Positions 53,370 to 61,408 of a stretch of DNA of 64,000 nucleotides are shown one piece after another. The translations under genes and the position numbers were made by a program. This stretch comes from Ilumatobacteraceae bacterium. GTDB lineage: Bacteria; Actinomycetota; Acidimicrobiia; Acidimicrobiales; Ilumatobacteraceae. The notes under the pieces are model-generated. The model was given only the letters and a program-made list of their open reading frames with translations, was not told the DNA's origin and did not search any database. Position 1 is the first letter of the stretch, and every line of letters starts with the position of its first letter. The stretch is from assembly GCA_025463305.1 (NCBI GenBank), contig JAOBWK010000105.1, positions 1 through 64,000 of the forward strand, in the 5' to 3' direction.

Positions 53370-54062
53370 ATGTTGATCCCCACCGTCATCGAATCCACCA
53401 ACCGCGGCGAGCGTGCCTACGACATCTACTCGAGGCTGCTGGCCAACCGCATCGTCTTCCTCGGCACCGCGATCGACGATCACGTCGCCAACCTCGTGAT
53501 CGCCCAGCTGCTGCACCTCGAGTCGGAGTCAACGGATCACGACATCTCGATGTACATCAACTCGCCGGGAGGCGACATGAACGCGCTGTTCGCGATCCAC
53601 GACACGATGCAGTACGTCGCTCCCGACGTCTCGACGATCTGCGTCGGTCAGGCAGCGTCGGCCGCAGCCGTGCTGCTCGCCGCCGGCGCGAAGGGCAAGC
53701 GGTATGCGTTGCCCAACGCCCGCGTGCTGGTCCACCAGCCCCACGGCGGGGCGCAGGGGCAGAGCACCGACATGGAGATCGCCGTCGCCGAGATGGTGGA
53801 GATGCGCCGCCGGATGGTCGACATCCTCATGGAGGCCACCGGTCAGTCCTTCCAGCGGATCTCGGCCGACATGGACCGCGACTTCATCCTGCGTGGCCCG
53901 AAGGCCGTCGAGTACGGGCTGATCGACTTCGTCATCGATCGGCGCGAGCTGGCGAACCCGATGCTCGCCGCATCGGCGGCGGCGCTACCGGCAGGATCGA
54001 CGGGGACGGCACTGCCGGTCGCGAGCACAGCCGACAGCGTGCCAGTGGCCCCTGCGGCGTGA
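53370..54062 (+). CDS. clpP: ClpP-type ATP-dependent protease catalytic subunit
   Basis: The 230-residue protein shows the complete Ser-His-Asp triad: Ser97 in [11 protein letters not shown], His122 in VLVHQPHGG, and Asp171 in [18 protein letters not shown], the same numbering as the E. coli mature subunit. [30 protein letters not shown] and [14 protein letters not shown] are typical. About 30 residues rich in Ala, Pro and Ser extend the C-terminus. The ribosome site AGGAG (53360-53364) precedes ATG 53370. No clpX or second clpP is beside it, so this is probably an additional, regulated copy, under the operators described upstream. Confidence 0.92.
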   Translation: MLIPTVIESTNRGERAYDIYSRLLANRIVFLGTAIDDHVANLVIAQLLHLESESTDHDISMYINSPGGDMNALFAIHDTMQYVAPDVSTICVGQAASAAAVLLAAGAKGKRYALPNARVLVHQPHGGAQGQSTDMEIAVAEMVEMRRRMVDILMEATGQSFQRISADMDRDFILRGPKAVEYGLIDFVIDRRELANPMLAASAAALPAGSTGTALPVASTADSVPVAPAA

Positions 54063-54068
54063 CCGCGC

Positions 54069-54797
54069 TCAGCCCGGGGTGCGCAGCGCGGTGAACGTCA
54101 GCATCGTCCGCTCGACGAAGCCGAGCTGCTCGTAGACCCGCTTCGCGTTCACGTTGTTCCGGGCGACGTGCAGGATCGGTGTGCGCCCCTCCGCGATGAT
54201 GCCGCGGGCGACCGCGGCGGTGACCGCCGCGGCGTACCCGCGTCGACGCGCGTCCGGATGGGTGCACACCGCGCTGATCTCGGTGTGCTCGGGCAGTCCG
54301 AGCCGCTGGCCGGCCATCGCCAGCAACCGATCGTCCTCGTCGACGATCGCGCGGTACCCGCCGAGCTCGATCGTGCGCGGCCGGAACGGCCCTGGTTCGG
54401 TCAGCGCGATGAGCGCGAGCATCGCCTCGACGTCGTCGTCGCCGAGGTCGCGCATGGCCGGTAGCTCGCCGATCCGGGGTTCCCCGTCGAGCACCATCTG
54501 GAACCCCGGGCCGCCGCCGAGCACGGTCCATCCGGCCGGCGGCTCGACCGGTCCGCGACGGTTGATCATCAGGCCCTGACCGGGGCCGACCAGCGCAGCG
54601 AGATCGCTCCAGGCCTCGGGCGTGTCGGCGCCGATCGCCCCGAACACCGACACCTCCGGCCGGTACCGCCTGGCCAGGCCGGTGCCCTCGGCGAAGCGGG
54701 CGTGGCGTCCGTTCAGCGCGTGCCAGGTCGGGTTGTCGAGGGGGTTGTCGACCGGATTGTCGGAGTCCGTTGCGGAGCGTTGGTCCATCGGGACCAT
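54069..54797 (-). CDS. GNAT-family acetyltransferase (FR47-like)
   Basis: The 242-residue protein has the acetyl-CoA-binding core at the C-terminal half: motif A TEISAVCTHPDARRRGYAAAVTAA and motif B LHVARNNVNAKRVYEQLGFV. The N-terminal half (residues about 1-115) is a variable substrate part. The start is either ATG 54797 or the fourth codon ATG at 54788. A Pro/Asp/Asn repeat (NPVDNPLDNPTW) lies near the start. It ends 6 bases from clpP on the opposite strand and lies beside HAD and FMN-reductase genes on the same strand; function unknown. Confidence 0.82.
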   Translation of the reverse strand: MVPMDQRSATDSDNPVDNPLDNPTWHALNGRHARFAEGTGLARRYRPEVSVFGAIGADTPEAWSDLAALVGPGQGLMINRRGPVEPPAGWTVLGGGPGFQMVLDGEPRIGELPAMRDLGDDDVEAMLALIALTEPGPFRPRTIELGGYRAIVDEDDRLLAMAGQRLGLPEHTEISAVCTHPDARRRGYAAAVTAAVARGIIAEGRTPILHVARNNVNAKRVYEQLGFVERTMLTFTALRTPG

Positions 54798-54812
54798 TCT
54801 GCCGATCGAGGG

Positions 54813-55508
54813 TCAGCCGGCCAGCACGAGTTCGAGCAGCGGCTCCGGATCGGACAGATCGGCAAACACGGCGTCGGCCCCGAGCGCGGCGAGATCGTCG
54901 TAGGCGTGCGTGCCCGTGGCGACGAGCGCGCACCGCACCCCGCGGTCGCGGGCGCACTGCAGGTCGCGCGGTGTGTCGCCGACGACCCACACGTTCTCGG
55001 GCGCGACGACGTGGCCGTCGGCGGCGAGCCGGGCCTGGGAGATGCGCACCAGTTCGCTGCGCAGCCGGTGGTCGCTGCCGTAGCCGCCGAGGTCGATCCT
55101 GATGTGGTGATCGAGTCCCACCGCGGCCACCTTGCGCCGGGCCACGGACTGGAGGTTGCCGGTGACCAGCGTCTGCACGGCGCCCGCATCGCCGAACCGC
55201 TGCAGCGCGGTGGCGACGCCCGGCTTGGCCACCGTGAGCGGACGGAACTCGTGCTCGAGCCGCTCGTAGGCGAGCTCCACCTCGACCAGCAGCCGGGCGA
55301 GGACGTCGTCGTCGTCGATGCCGAGCGCAGCCAGCACCAGCGAGGCGATGTCCGGATCGGTGCGGCCACCCATGTCGATCGCGGTCTTCGGGAAGTCGAG
55401 GCCGGTGACGGTCTGCAGCGCGATCGTGAACGTGCGCGTCCCCGTGCCGGCGGCACGCAGCAGCGTGCCGTCGATGTCCCAGAGGATCGCGGTGGGCGGG
55501 CGGGCCAT
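54813..55508 (-). CDS. HAD-family hydrolase (phosphoglycolate-phosphatase-like)
   Basis: The 231-residue product has the HAD nucleophile motif ILWDIDGTLLR, motif II LVTGNLQSVARRK, and motif IV VWVVGDTPRDLQCARD. The cap domain lies between residues about 20 and 95. This is the layout of phosphoglycolate phosphatase and related small-molecule phosphatases. The start shares one base with the FMN reductase stop (TGATG), so they form a coupled pair. Confidence 0.85.
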   Translation of the reverse strand: MARPPTAILWDIDGTLLRAAGTGTRTFTIALQTVTGLDFPKTAIDMGGRTDPDIASLVLAALGIDDDDVLARLLVEVELAYERLEHEFRPLTVAKPGVATALQRFGDAGAVQTLVTGNLQSVARRKVAAVGLDHHIRIDLGGYGSDHRLRSELVRISQARLAADGHVVAPENVWVVGDTPRDLQCARDRGVRCALVATGTHAYDDLAALGADAVFADLSDPEPLLELVLAG

Positions 55509-56038
55509 CAGCCGCTGATGCGCACGCTGTTGGCGAGCAGCGGTGCGGCCTGCTCCAGCCACGTGTCGATGGTGGCATCGAGCGCGTCGAGCTCCTGCTC
55601 CAGCACGAACAGCCCACGCGTCGGCACGGTGGCACCGATCTCGACGAGCAATGGCCGGAGGTGCACCTCGACGGCCAGGGCATGGATCGCCGACGCGCCC
55701 ACCATCACCGGCACCACGGTGACGCCGGCGAGGCCGGTCTGGCCGAACCAGTCCAGGAACGACTTCAGTAGCCCGGTGTACGTCGCCTTGTAGACGGGCG
55801 TGGCGATGACCGCCAGCGAGGTCGCGGCGAGCGTCTGCGTCGCGGCCTTCACCGGCGCCGACGACCAGTCGAACAGCTGCGGTCCGAGCTCGGCCAGCTC
55901 GATGACCGTGGTCGGTGTCGCGCTGCCGAACCCAGCGGCGGCCGCCGCCTTCGCCGCCACGGCCTCCGCCACGCCCAGCGTGCGCGACTTGGCCTTCGGG
56001 TTGCCGCTGACGATCGTGATGCCCCCGCTGCCGCTCAT
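55508..56038 (-). CDS. NADPH-dependent FMN reductase (flavodoxin-like, SsuE/MsuE type)
   Basis: The 176-residue flavodoxin-like protein has the FMN phosphate loop VSGNPKAKSRTL at the N-terminus and the segment VIATPVYKATYTGLLKSFLDWF, typical of NADPH-dependent FMN reductases such as those feeding flavin monooxygenases for sulfonates. No monooxygenase gene lies beside it. The stop overlaps the HAD start by one base. A nested hairpin lies upstream, between it and the aldo/keto reductase gene. Confidence 0.82.
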   Translation of the reverse strand: MSGSGGITIVSGNPKAKSRTLGVAEAVAAKAAAAAGFGSATPTTVIELAELGPQLFDWSSAPVKAATQTLAATSLAVIATPVYKATYTGLLKSFLDWFGQTGLAGVTVVPVMVGASAIHALAVEVHLRPLLVEIGATVPTRGLFVLEQELDALDATIDTWLEQAAPLLANSVRISG

Positions 56039-56088
56039 CCCCGCAGCCTACGTTCGCCCGACGCGGCCGCGCCTTGGGACATTCCGCA

Positions 56089-56137
56089 CCCACAGTGCGA
56101 CGTCGTCCCGCTCAGCGGGACAACATCACACTGTGGG
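56089..56137. terminator. nested hairpin upstream of the FMN reductase gene
   Basis: CCCACAGTG (56089-56097) and CACTGTGGG (56129-56137) form a 9-bp outer stem around an inner stem GTCCCG/CGGGAC (56105-56110 and 56116-56121). It lies downstream of the aldo/keto reductase gene on the same strand and may end its transcript, or fold as a cruciform. Confidence 0.55.
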
Positions 56138-56200
56138 CGCAGTTCGCCCCGGGGATCCGAACCGCGCACGGCATGTCAAGCGCGGGTGCCCGCGGCGCGC

Positions 56201-57214
56201 TCAGCGGCGGCGGAGGCGCTTGTCGGTGATGGCGGGCGAGTCGGCGAAGACCACGTCGCGCGGGTTCACGTCCGTGCCGGGCGGAACGATGGCGTCGATG
56301 CGGTCGAGGACGTCGCCGGAGAGCACCACACCGTCGGCGGCGAGCGAGCTCTCGAGCTGCTCCATCGTTCGTGGCCCGATGATGACGGACGTGATGCCCG
56401 GGTGGGCGAGCACGAACGCGGTGGCGAGGTGCGGCAGTGGCATGCCGGCGTCGGCGGCGAGCGCGGTCAGCTGTTCGACGGCGTCGGCCTTGGCGGCGTT
56501 GGCGGGGATCGACGTGTCGAACGCGTGCGGCGCAGTGGCGGCGCGGCGGCCGGTCGTGGGATCGCCGCGACCGGTGAGCCAGCCACTGGCGAGCGGGCCG
56601 TACGACAGCACGCCCATCCGGTAGCGCTGGGCGGCGGGCAGCATGCTCGCCTCGATGCCGCGGTTGATGATCGAGTATCGGGGCTGCTCGGTGGTGAACC
56701 GGCGATGACCGCTGCGCGCCGCAGCCCACTGGGCCTCGACGATGAGGTCGGCCGGGAAGGTCGACGAACCGATGGCGCGCACCTTGCCGGCCGTGACGAG
56801 GTCGCTGAGCGCGCCGAGGGTCTCGTCGATGTCGGTGTTCGGGTCAGCGCGGTGCATCTGGTAGAGGTCGATGTGGTCGGTGCCGAGCCGGCGCAGGCTG
56901 TGCTCGACGGCGCGCTTGACCCACCGCGCCGAGCCGCCCATCTGGTTCACGTCGCCGCCGATCGGCAGGCCGAACTTCGTCGCGAGCACGACGCTGTCGC
57001 GGCGGTCGGCGATGGCCTTGCCGACGATCTCCTCGCACTCGCCCAGCGAGTACACGTCGGCCGTGTCGACGAAGTTGATGCCGGCGTCGAGCGCGGCGTG
57101 GATGATGCGGATCGAGTCGGCATGATCGGCGTTGCCCATCCGTCCGAACATCATCGTGCCGAGCGCCATCTGGCTCACCGACATGCCGGTTGCTCCGAGG
57201 ATCCTGCGTTCCAT
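56201..57214 (-). CDS. aldo/keto reductase
   Basis: The 337-residue enzyme has the catalytic tetrad Asp and Tyr in FVDTADVYSLGE, Lys in LATKFGLP, and His in DLYQMHRADP. NADPH-binding residues are visible in SVIIGPRTMEQLESSLAA near the C-terminus. The TIM barrel is complete and of normal length. It reduces aldehydes or ketones with NADPH; the exact substrate is open. It follows the dihydrofolate-reductase-like gene by 45 bases on the same strand. Confidence 0.9.
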   Translation of the reverse strand: MERRILGATGMSVSQMALGTMMFGRMGNADHADSIRIIHAALDAGINFVDTADVYSLGECEEIVGKAIADRRDSVVLATKFGLPIGGDVNQMGGSARWVKRAVEHSLRRLGTDHIDLYQMHRADPNTDIDETLGALSDLVTAGKVRAIGSSTFPADLIVEAQWAAARSGHRRFTTEQPRYSIINRGIEASMLPAAQRYRMGVLSYGPLASGWLTGRGDPTTGRRAATAPHAFDTSIPANAAKADAVEQLTALAADAGMPLPHLATAFVLAHPGITSVIIGPRTMEQLESSLAADGVVLSGDVLDRIDAIVPPGTDVNPRDVVFADSPAITDKRLRRR

Positions 57215-57259
57215 GTCGTGCTCGTCTCTCGTGATGGGTCGGTGCCGTGGCGGCGGACG

Positions 57260-57820
57260 TCAGGCTCGCAGGCGGTGGCGGACGTGGACGACCCCGTTGG
57301 CGAAGCGGTGCTCGTCGACCAGTTCGAGATCGAGGCGCACGCCGTCGGGGAGTGCTCGCGTCCCACCGCCGACGATGACCGGGTTGAGGTAGTGGTTGAT
57401 CTCGTCGACCAGGCCGGCTGCCATGGCGCGTGCCGCCAGACCGGCACCGCCGATGGAGATGTCGTGATCAATGCTCGCCTTCAACGTGCGGATCGCGTCG
57501 GGGTCGAACGTGCGCTCCAACCGGGTGCGCGGGGTGGTGACGGCGTCGAGGGTCGACGAGAACACGATCTTGTCGGCGCCCTGCCAGATCGCGGCGTAGT
57601 CGTTGGTGATCGGATCGTCGCCGGCGAACTCCTCGGGATGCTGCCAGACGTGCATGGTCTCGTACATCCGCCGGCCGTACAGGTAGGTGCCGACTGCGCG
57701 TTCCTGGTCGTTGACGTACGCGTGGACCTGCTCGTCCGGCGCCGCCCAGTCGAAGCGTCCGCTCGTGTCGTTGATGTAGCCGTCGAGTGAGGTGATGGTC
57801 GAGTAGATCAGCTTCGCCAT
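57260..57820 (-). CDS. dihydrofolate reductase-like (RibD C-terminal type) protein
   Basis: The 186-residue protein shows the RibD_C fold: N-terminal KLIYSTITSLDGYIND, the dinucleotide-binding segments YLYGRRMYETM and SIGGAGLAARAMAAGLVDEI, and PVIVGGGTRAL. Such stand-alone proteins (YwjB/YyaP group) are annotated as dihydrofolate reductase family, but activity is rarely tested. It starts 10 bases after the alcohol dehydrogenase stop on the same strand. Confidence 0.82.
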   Translation of the reverse strand: MAKLIYSTITSLDGYINDTSGRFDWAAPDEQVHAYVNDQERAVGTYLYGRRMYETMHVWQHPEEFAGDDPITNDYAAIWQGADKIVFSSTLDAVTTPRTRLERTFDPDAIRTLKASIDHDISIGGAGLAARAMAAGLVDEINHYLNPVIVGGGTRALPDGVRLDLELVDEHRFANGVVHVRHRLRA

Positions 57821-57830
57821 AGGGGTCTCC

Positions 57831-58892
57831 TCAGCCGTTGGGCGTCACGACGGCGCGGCCGCGCAGCGTGCCGTGGTGCAGCGCGTCGTACGCGTCCTGC
57901 ACACGGTCGAACGAGAACAGATCGGCGTCGCTGCGGATCAGGCCCTGCTCGGCGAGCTTCACGACCTCGTGCGCGTCGGACACGCTGGAGCCCTGGAAGC
58001 AGATGACCTCGCCGTCGCGCGGGATGCTGCCGAACATCGGGCGCTTGAGCGAGCCGCCGCTCGATCCGATGAGCGCGTATGTTCCGTATGGCTGCACCGC
58101 ACCGGCGCCGACGGCGATGGTGCGATCGATGCCCACGAAGTCGAGCACCACGGTTGCCCCCTCGCCGTTCGTGACGGCCTTGAGCGCGGCGGCGGTGCCC
58201 TCGTCGACACCGGCCAGCGTGTGGTGCGCGCCGAGCTCGGTGACGTACGGCAGGCGGTCGGGGTTGTTGTCGACGGCGATGACGGTGGCGGGGCTCATCG
58301 CTCGGATCAGCTGCACCGCGAACGCGCCGAGGCCGCCGGCGCCGATGACGACGACCGTCGATCCCGGGATGAGCTTGTGCAGCACCTTGCGGACACCGTG
58401 GTACGACGTCGCCCCGGCATCCGTCATCGGTGCAGCGACGCGCGGGTCGAGGCTGCCGATCCGCACGACATCGCGCGGTGCGTTGGCGACCACGTACTGG
58501 GCGAGCCCGCCGTCGCGTCCATAGCCGCGGCCGGCGAGGCCGTTGGGGCACGCGCTGTCGAGGCCGCGCACGCACATCGAGCACGAGCCGCACGAGCTCG
58601 GGCTGACGAGCGCGACGGCCTCACCGATCTCGAAGCCCGTGACGCCGGGGCCGACGGCGGCGATGTGTCCGCCGACCTCGTGGCCGAGCGTGAACGGCAT
58701 GTGCCAGTCGATCATCCGCCCGACGGATTCCGGCATCTCCATCATCCCGAGGTCGCTGTGGCACAGCCCGTTGCCGGCGACCGCGATCAGCACCTGACCG
58801 GCGCCGACCGTCGGGACATCGACCTCGACCATCTGCGGCGGCTGCTGCCACTCGAGCAGCCGGTAGGCCTGCATCGTGGACGGGACGCTCAT
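57831..58892 (-). CDS. zinc-containing alcohol dehydrogenase (MDR family)
   Basis: The 353-residue enzyme has catalytic zinc residues in GLCHSDLG and LGHEVGGHIAAVG, the structural four-Cys lobe CGSCSMCVRGLDSAC, and the Rossmann motif VVVIGAGGLGAFAVQLI. NAD specificity is suggested by the acidic residue in IAVDNNPDRL. The start overlaps the SDR stop as ATGA. As third gene of the P450 operon, it likely oxidises an alcohol made or processed by the first two enzymes. Confidence 0.9.
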   Translation of the reverse strand: MSVPSTMQAYRLLEWQQPPQMVEVDVPTVGAGQVLIAVAGNGLCHSDLGMMEMPESVGRMIDWHMPFTLGHEVGGHIAAVGPGVTGFEIGEAVALVSPSSCGSCSMCVRGLDSACPNGLAGRGYGRDGGLAQYVVANAPRDVVRIGSLDPRVAAPMTDAGATSYHGVRKVLHKLIPGSTVVVIGAGGLGAFAVQLIRAMSPATVIAVDNNPDRLPYVTELGAHHTLAGVDEGTAAALKAVTNGEGATVVLDFVGIDRTIAVGAGAVQPYGTYALIGSSGGSLKRPMFGSIPRDGEVICFQGSSVSDAHEVVKLAEQGLIRSDADLFSFDRVQDAYDALHHGTLRGRAVVTPNG

Positions 58893-59665
58893 CTCGCCGC
58901 CGGCCAGTCGCGGGTGCGGAGCGTGGCGTCGGTGCCGCCGTCCATGACGATGAAGCTGCCGACGAAGAACGCCGCGGCGGGGGACAGCAGGTAGGCCAGG
59001 AGGCCGGCGACCTCGTCTGCGGTGCCGGGGCGACGGATCGGCACCGGATAGGTGTCGCCGAGGCTCATCACGAACTCGAGCCCGCCGTCGCCGAGCAACG
59101 GGGTGTCGATGATCCCCGGCGCGATCGCGTTGAGCCGGATGCCGGCACCGATCCAGTCGGCGGTGGTCGACTGGGCGCGGACCCAGTGCGCGAGCGCTGT
59201 CTTCGCCGAGGGGTAGCCCTGCAGCGCGTGCGGAGCGGCCGCTGCGCGGGCGCCGGGCTCGTCGTCGGCGAGGCAGGCCTCCACGCAGGCGAGTGGGATG
59301 TGCTCCTGAGTCGTGGTGCTGTTCGAGCTGATCGCGATCGCGCTCGGGTTGGTGCCCTTGGCGAGCAGCGCCCGGAGGCCGTGCAACGCCGCGATCGCGC
59401 CGAAGTAGTTGGTCGAGACGACCAGCTCCTCGTTCGAACCGTTGGACGCGATGCCGGCCCCGGCGACGAGTCCGTCGAGCACGCCACCCGACTGCTCGGT
59501 GACGCCCGCCACCATCGCGGCGCGTCCCTCGGCGGTGGCGACGTCGGCGATCACCTCGGCGTCGTGCAGGTCGACGCCGATCACTCGGTGACCGGCCGCC
59601 TCGAGGACGGCGCGAGTCGCCACGCCCATCCCACCGGCCGAGCCGGTGAACGCGATGGTGCTCAA
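58889..59665 (-). CDS. short-chain dehydrogenase similar to 3-alpha-hydroxysteroid dehydrogenase
   Basis: The 258-residue protein has the SDR nucleotide motif FTGSAGGMGVATRAVLEAAG, VAGAGIASNG, and the catalytic Tyr-x3-Lys in GYPSAKTALAHW, but with Ser in the tetrad position. Wording such as GHRVIGVDLHDAEVIADVAT and EGRAAMVAGV closely resembles Comamonas 3-alpha-hydroxysteroid dehydrogenase/carbonyl reductase, which has the same length. In the quoted segment the Tyr and Lys are GYPSAK. The TTG start at 59665 overlaps the P450 stop as TTGA. It lies between P450 and alcohol dehydrogenase, which supports steroid or terpenoid oxidation. Confidence 0.75.
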   Translation of the reverse strand: MSTIAFTGSAGGMGVATRAVLEAAGHRVIGVDLHDAEVIADVATAEGRAAMVAGVTEQSGGVLDGLVAGAGIASNGSNEELVVSTNYFGAIAALHGLRALLAKGTNPSAIAISSNSTTTQEHIPLACVEACLADDEPGARAAAAPHALQGYPSAKTALAHWVRAQSTTADWIGAGIRLNAIAPGIIDTPLLGDGGLEFVMSLGDTYPVPIRRPGTADEVAGLLAYLLSPAAAFFVGSFIVMDGGTDATLRTRDWPAAR

Positions 59666-60873
59666 GACGCGACCCCGGTGAGCTCGATGTTCGCCGACTT
59701 GATGCCGAACACGAACGGGTTCGGCATCTCGACGACGGAGTCGGGCACGATGCGGAACGAGTCCACCCGGCGGACGAACTCCTCGAAGAACGTGCGGATC
59801 TCGAGCCGGGCGAGCGCGGCGCCGAGGCAGAAGTGGGTGCCGAAGCCGAACGCGATGTGGTGGTTGCCGGGGCGGGCGACGTCGAACGTCTCCGGATCGG
59901 TGAAGTGCTCCGGATCGCGGTTGGCCGAGGAGTACATCAGCACGACCTGGTTGCCGGCCGGGATGGTGGTGCCGTTGAGGTCGTAGTCCACGTTGGCGAC
60001 GCGGCACATGTTGTGGATCGGCGTGACGTAGCGGATGAACTCCTCGACCGCGATGCCGATGTCGGCGCCGGCCTTGAGCTTGGCCCACTCGGCTGGGTGC
60101 TCGGCGAGCAGCAGCAGCGTGCGCGCGATCACCGTTCGGGTGGTCTCGGCGCCGCCATCGAGCAGCAGCAGCGCATCGGACACGGCCTCCGTGGTGCCGA
60201 ACTCCTGCCCGGTGATCTCCGCCGTCGTGTACATCGACATCAGGTCGTCCATCGGGCACGTCTTCTTCGACTCGTACAGGTCGTTCGCGGCGACTGCGAA
60301 CTCGATGGCGGCGTTCATGCCGTCCTCGGTGAAGCAGCGCGGGCCGCCGCCCATGACGATCGTGCGCTCCGACCAGTCGCGCAGCTTCGGCCAGTCTGCG
60401 TCGTCGAAGCCGAGCAGACGGCCGATCATCAGCGCCGGCAGCGGCGAGGCGAGGTGCTCGATGATCTCGACGGGATCATCGGCGGTGTGCGGCGCGAGCG
60501 CAGTGTCGAGCAGACGGGTCACGACCTCGCGGATCTGCGGCTCCTTGTCGCTGACGGCGCGCGGCGTGAACCGGCGGGCCACGAGGGCCCGGCGCTGCTG
60601 GTGGAACGGGTCGTCGAGGCCGATGATCGCTGGGTCGGCGGGCAGGTTCGGGCGGTAGCCGCCCTTGACCTGATCGCTGTTGATGAACACGTCCTTGCGC
60701 CGCTCGATCTCGACGATGTCGTCGTAGCGGGAGATGCCCCAGATCTCGTTGATCGAGTCCCAGTAGGCGGGAGCGTTGTCGCGCATCCAGGCGTAGGTGG
60801 GGTACGGGTTGGTCGTGTAGAACTCGCCGTCGAGCAGGTCGATGGAGCGCTGATCCGGTGTGACGCTGGTCAT
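59662..60873 (-). CDS. cytochrome P450 (CYP125/CYP142-like)
   Basis: The 403-residue enzyme has the I-helix DGGAETTRTV, the ExxR motif in EEFIRYV, and the heme-binding loop AFGFGTHFCLGAALARLE with the proximal Cys. TPIHNMCRVA and VLMYSSANRDPEHF are typical of bacterial class I P450s. N-terminal LLDGEFYTTNPYPTYAWMRD resembles the mycobacterial sterol-oxidising CYP125/142 group. It would need a ferredoxin, which is not adjacent. The -10 GATACT (60887 to 60882) ends eight bases before the ATG, and a palindrome overlaps it. The following SDR overlaps its stop. Confidence 0.88.
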   Translation of the reverse strand: MTSVTPDQRSIDLLDGEFYTTNPYPTYAWMRDNAPAYWDSINEIWGISRYDDIVEIERRKDVFINSDQVKGGYRPNLPADPAIIGLDDPFHQQRRALVARRFTPRAVSDKEPQIREVVTRLLDTALAPHTADDPVEIIEHLASPLPALMIGRLLGFDDADWPKLRDWSERTIVMGGGPRCFTEDGMNAAIEFAVAANDLYESKKTCPMDDLMSMYTTAEITGQEFGTTEAVSDALLLLDGGAETTRTVIARTLLLLAEHPAEWAKLKAGADIGIAVEEFIRYVTPIHNMCRVANVDYDLNGTTIPAGNQVVLMYSSANRDPEHFTDPETFDVARPGNHHIAFGFGTHFCLGAALARLEIRTFFEEFVRRVDSFRIVPDSVVEMPNPFVFGIKSANIELTGVAS

Positions 60874-60881
60874 CGACGCAG

Positions 60882-60903
60882 AGTATCTGACGCGGCGTCA
60901 GAT
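60882..60903 (-). promoter_or_regulatory. 19-base palindrome over the P450 promoter
   Basis: ATCTGACGC-G-GCGTCAGAT (60885-60903) is perfectly symmetric. The leftward -10 GATACT occupies 60887 to 60882, so the palindrome overlaps it and extends upstream. The form is typical of a TetR-like operator; no regulator gene lies within the window near it. Confidence 0.7.
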
Positions 60904-60969
60904 GCCCGCTGTCGCACCCTCGGCGGCGGCGTGCGAACCGAACCACAGGATGTGCACAGGCTCCGGCAC

Positions 60970-61004
60970 GTTGATCACAGCTCACGCCCGGTTGATCACA
61001 GCTC
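60970..61004. repeat. 14-base direct repeats 21 bases apart upstream of the 61060 gene
   Basis: GTTGATCACAGCTC occurs at 60970-60983 and 60991-61004. The 21-base spacing is two helical turns, so a protein could bind both on one face. They lie between the P450 start and the small gene. Confidence 0.6.
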
Positions 61005-61059
61005 GCGCACACGTAGTTGGCACTAGCGATCCACAGGACGGGTCCGTCATCGTTGACGC

Positions 61060-61371
61060 ATGGCACGGAACACACGCACTCGTCATCCGCTGCGGCGACG
61101 GATGACCGTGGATCAGCCCGATCGGCGCGCGCTCGAGTGCGCCGGTTGGCGGACGTTGCTCGACTACCGCGAGAACCACGTGCGCGACGACGAGGGCACG
61201 CTCGTCGCCGTCGTGCCGCGTTGGACGGCGGAGGCCGAGCGCGAGCACGATTCACGCACGGTCGTGGCGTCCGCGACCGCGTCGTCGATCGACGAGGTGT
61301 GGGCCCGGCTGCGGCAGGCCACCGTGTACGCCGGCCGCCGGCCGTACGACGGCGCGGCCGACTTCGTCTGA
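61060..61371 (+). CDS. small uncharacterised protein
   Basis: The 103-residue protein is rich in Arg and acidic residues, with WRTLLDYRENHVRDDEGTLVA and RWTAEAEREHDSRTVVASAT. No signal peptide, membrane helix or known motif is recognised. The start could be ATG 61060 or ATG 61102, the latter shortly after the basic N-terminus. Coding is supported by an open frame without overlapping better candidates and by the gap in gene coverage. Convergent with the sugar kinase, ending 38 bases from its stop. Confidence 0.5.
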   Translation: MARNTRTRHPLRRRMTVDQPDRRALECAGWRTLLDYRENHVRDDEGTLVAVVPRWTAEAEREHDSRTVVASATASSIDEVWARLRQATVYAGRRPYDGAADFV

Positions 61372-61408
61372 GCGCTCGGGCTGTGCCGGCGGGCGACGGC
61401 GCCCGTGC

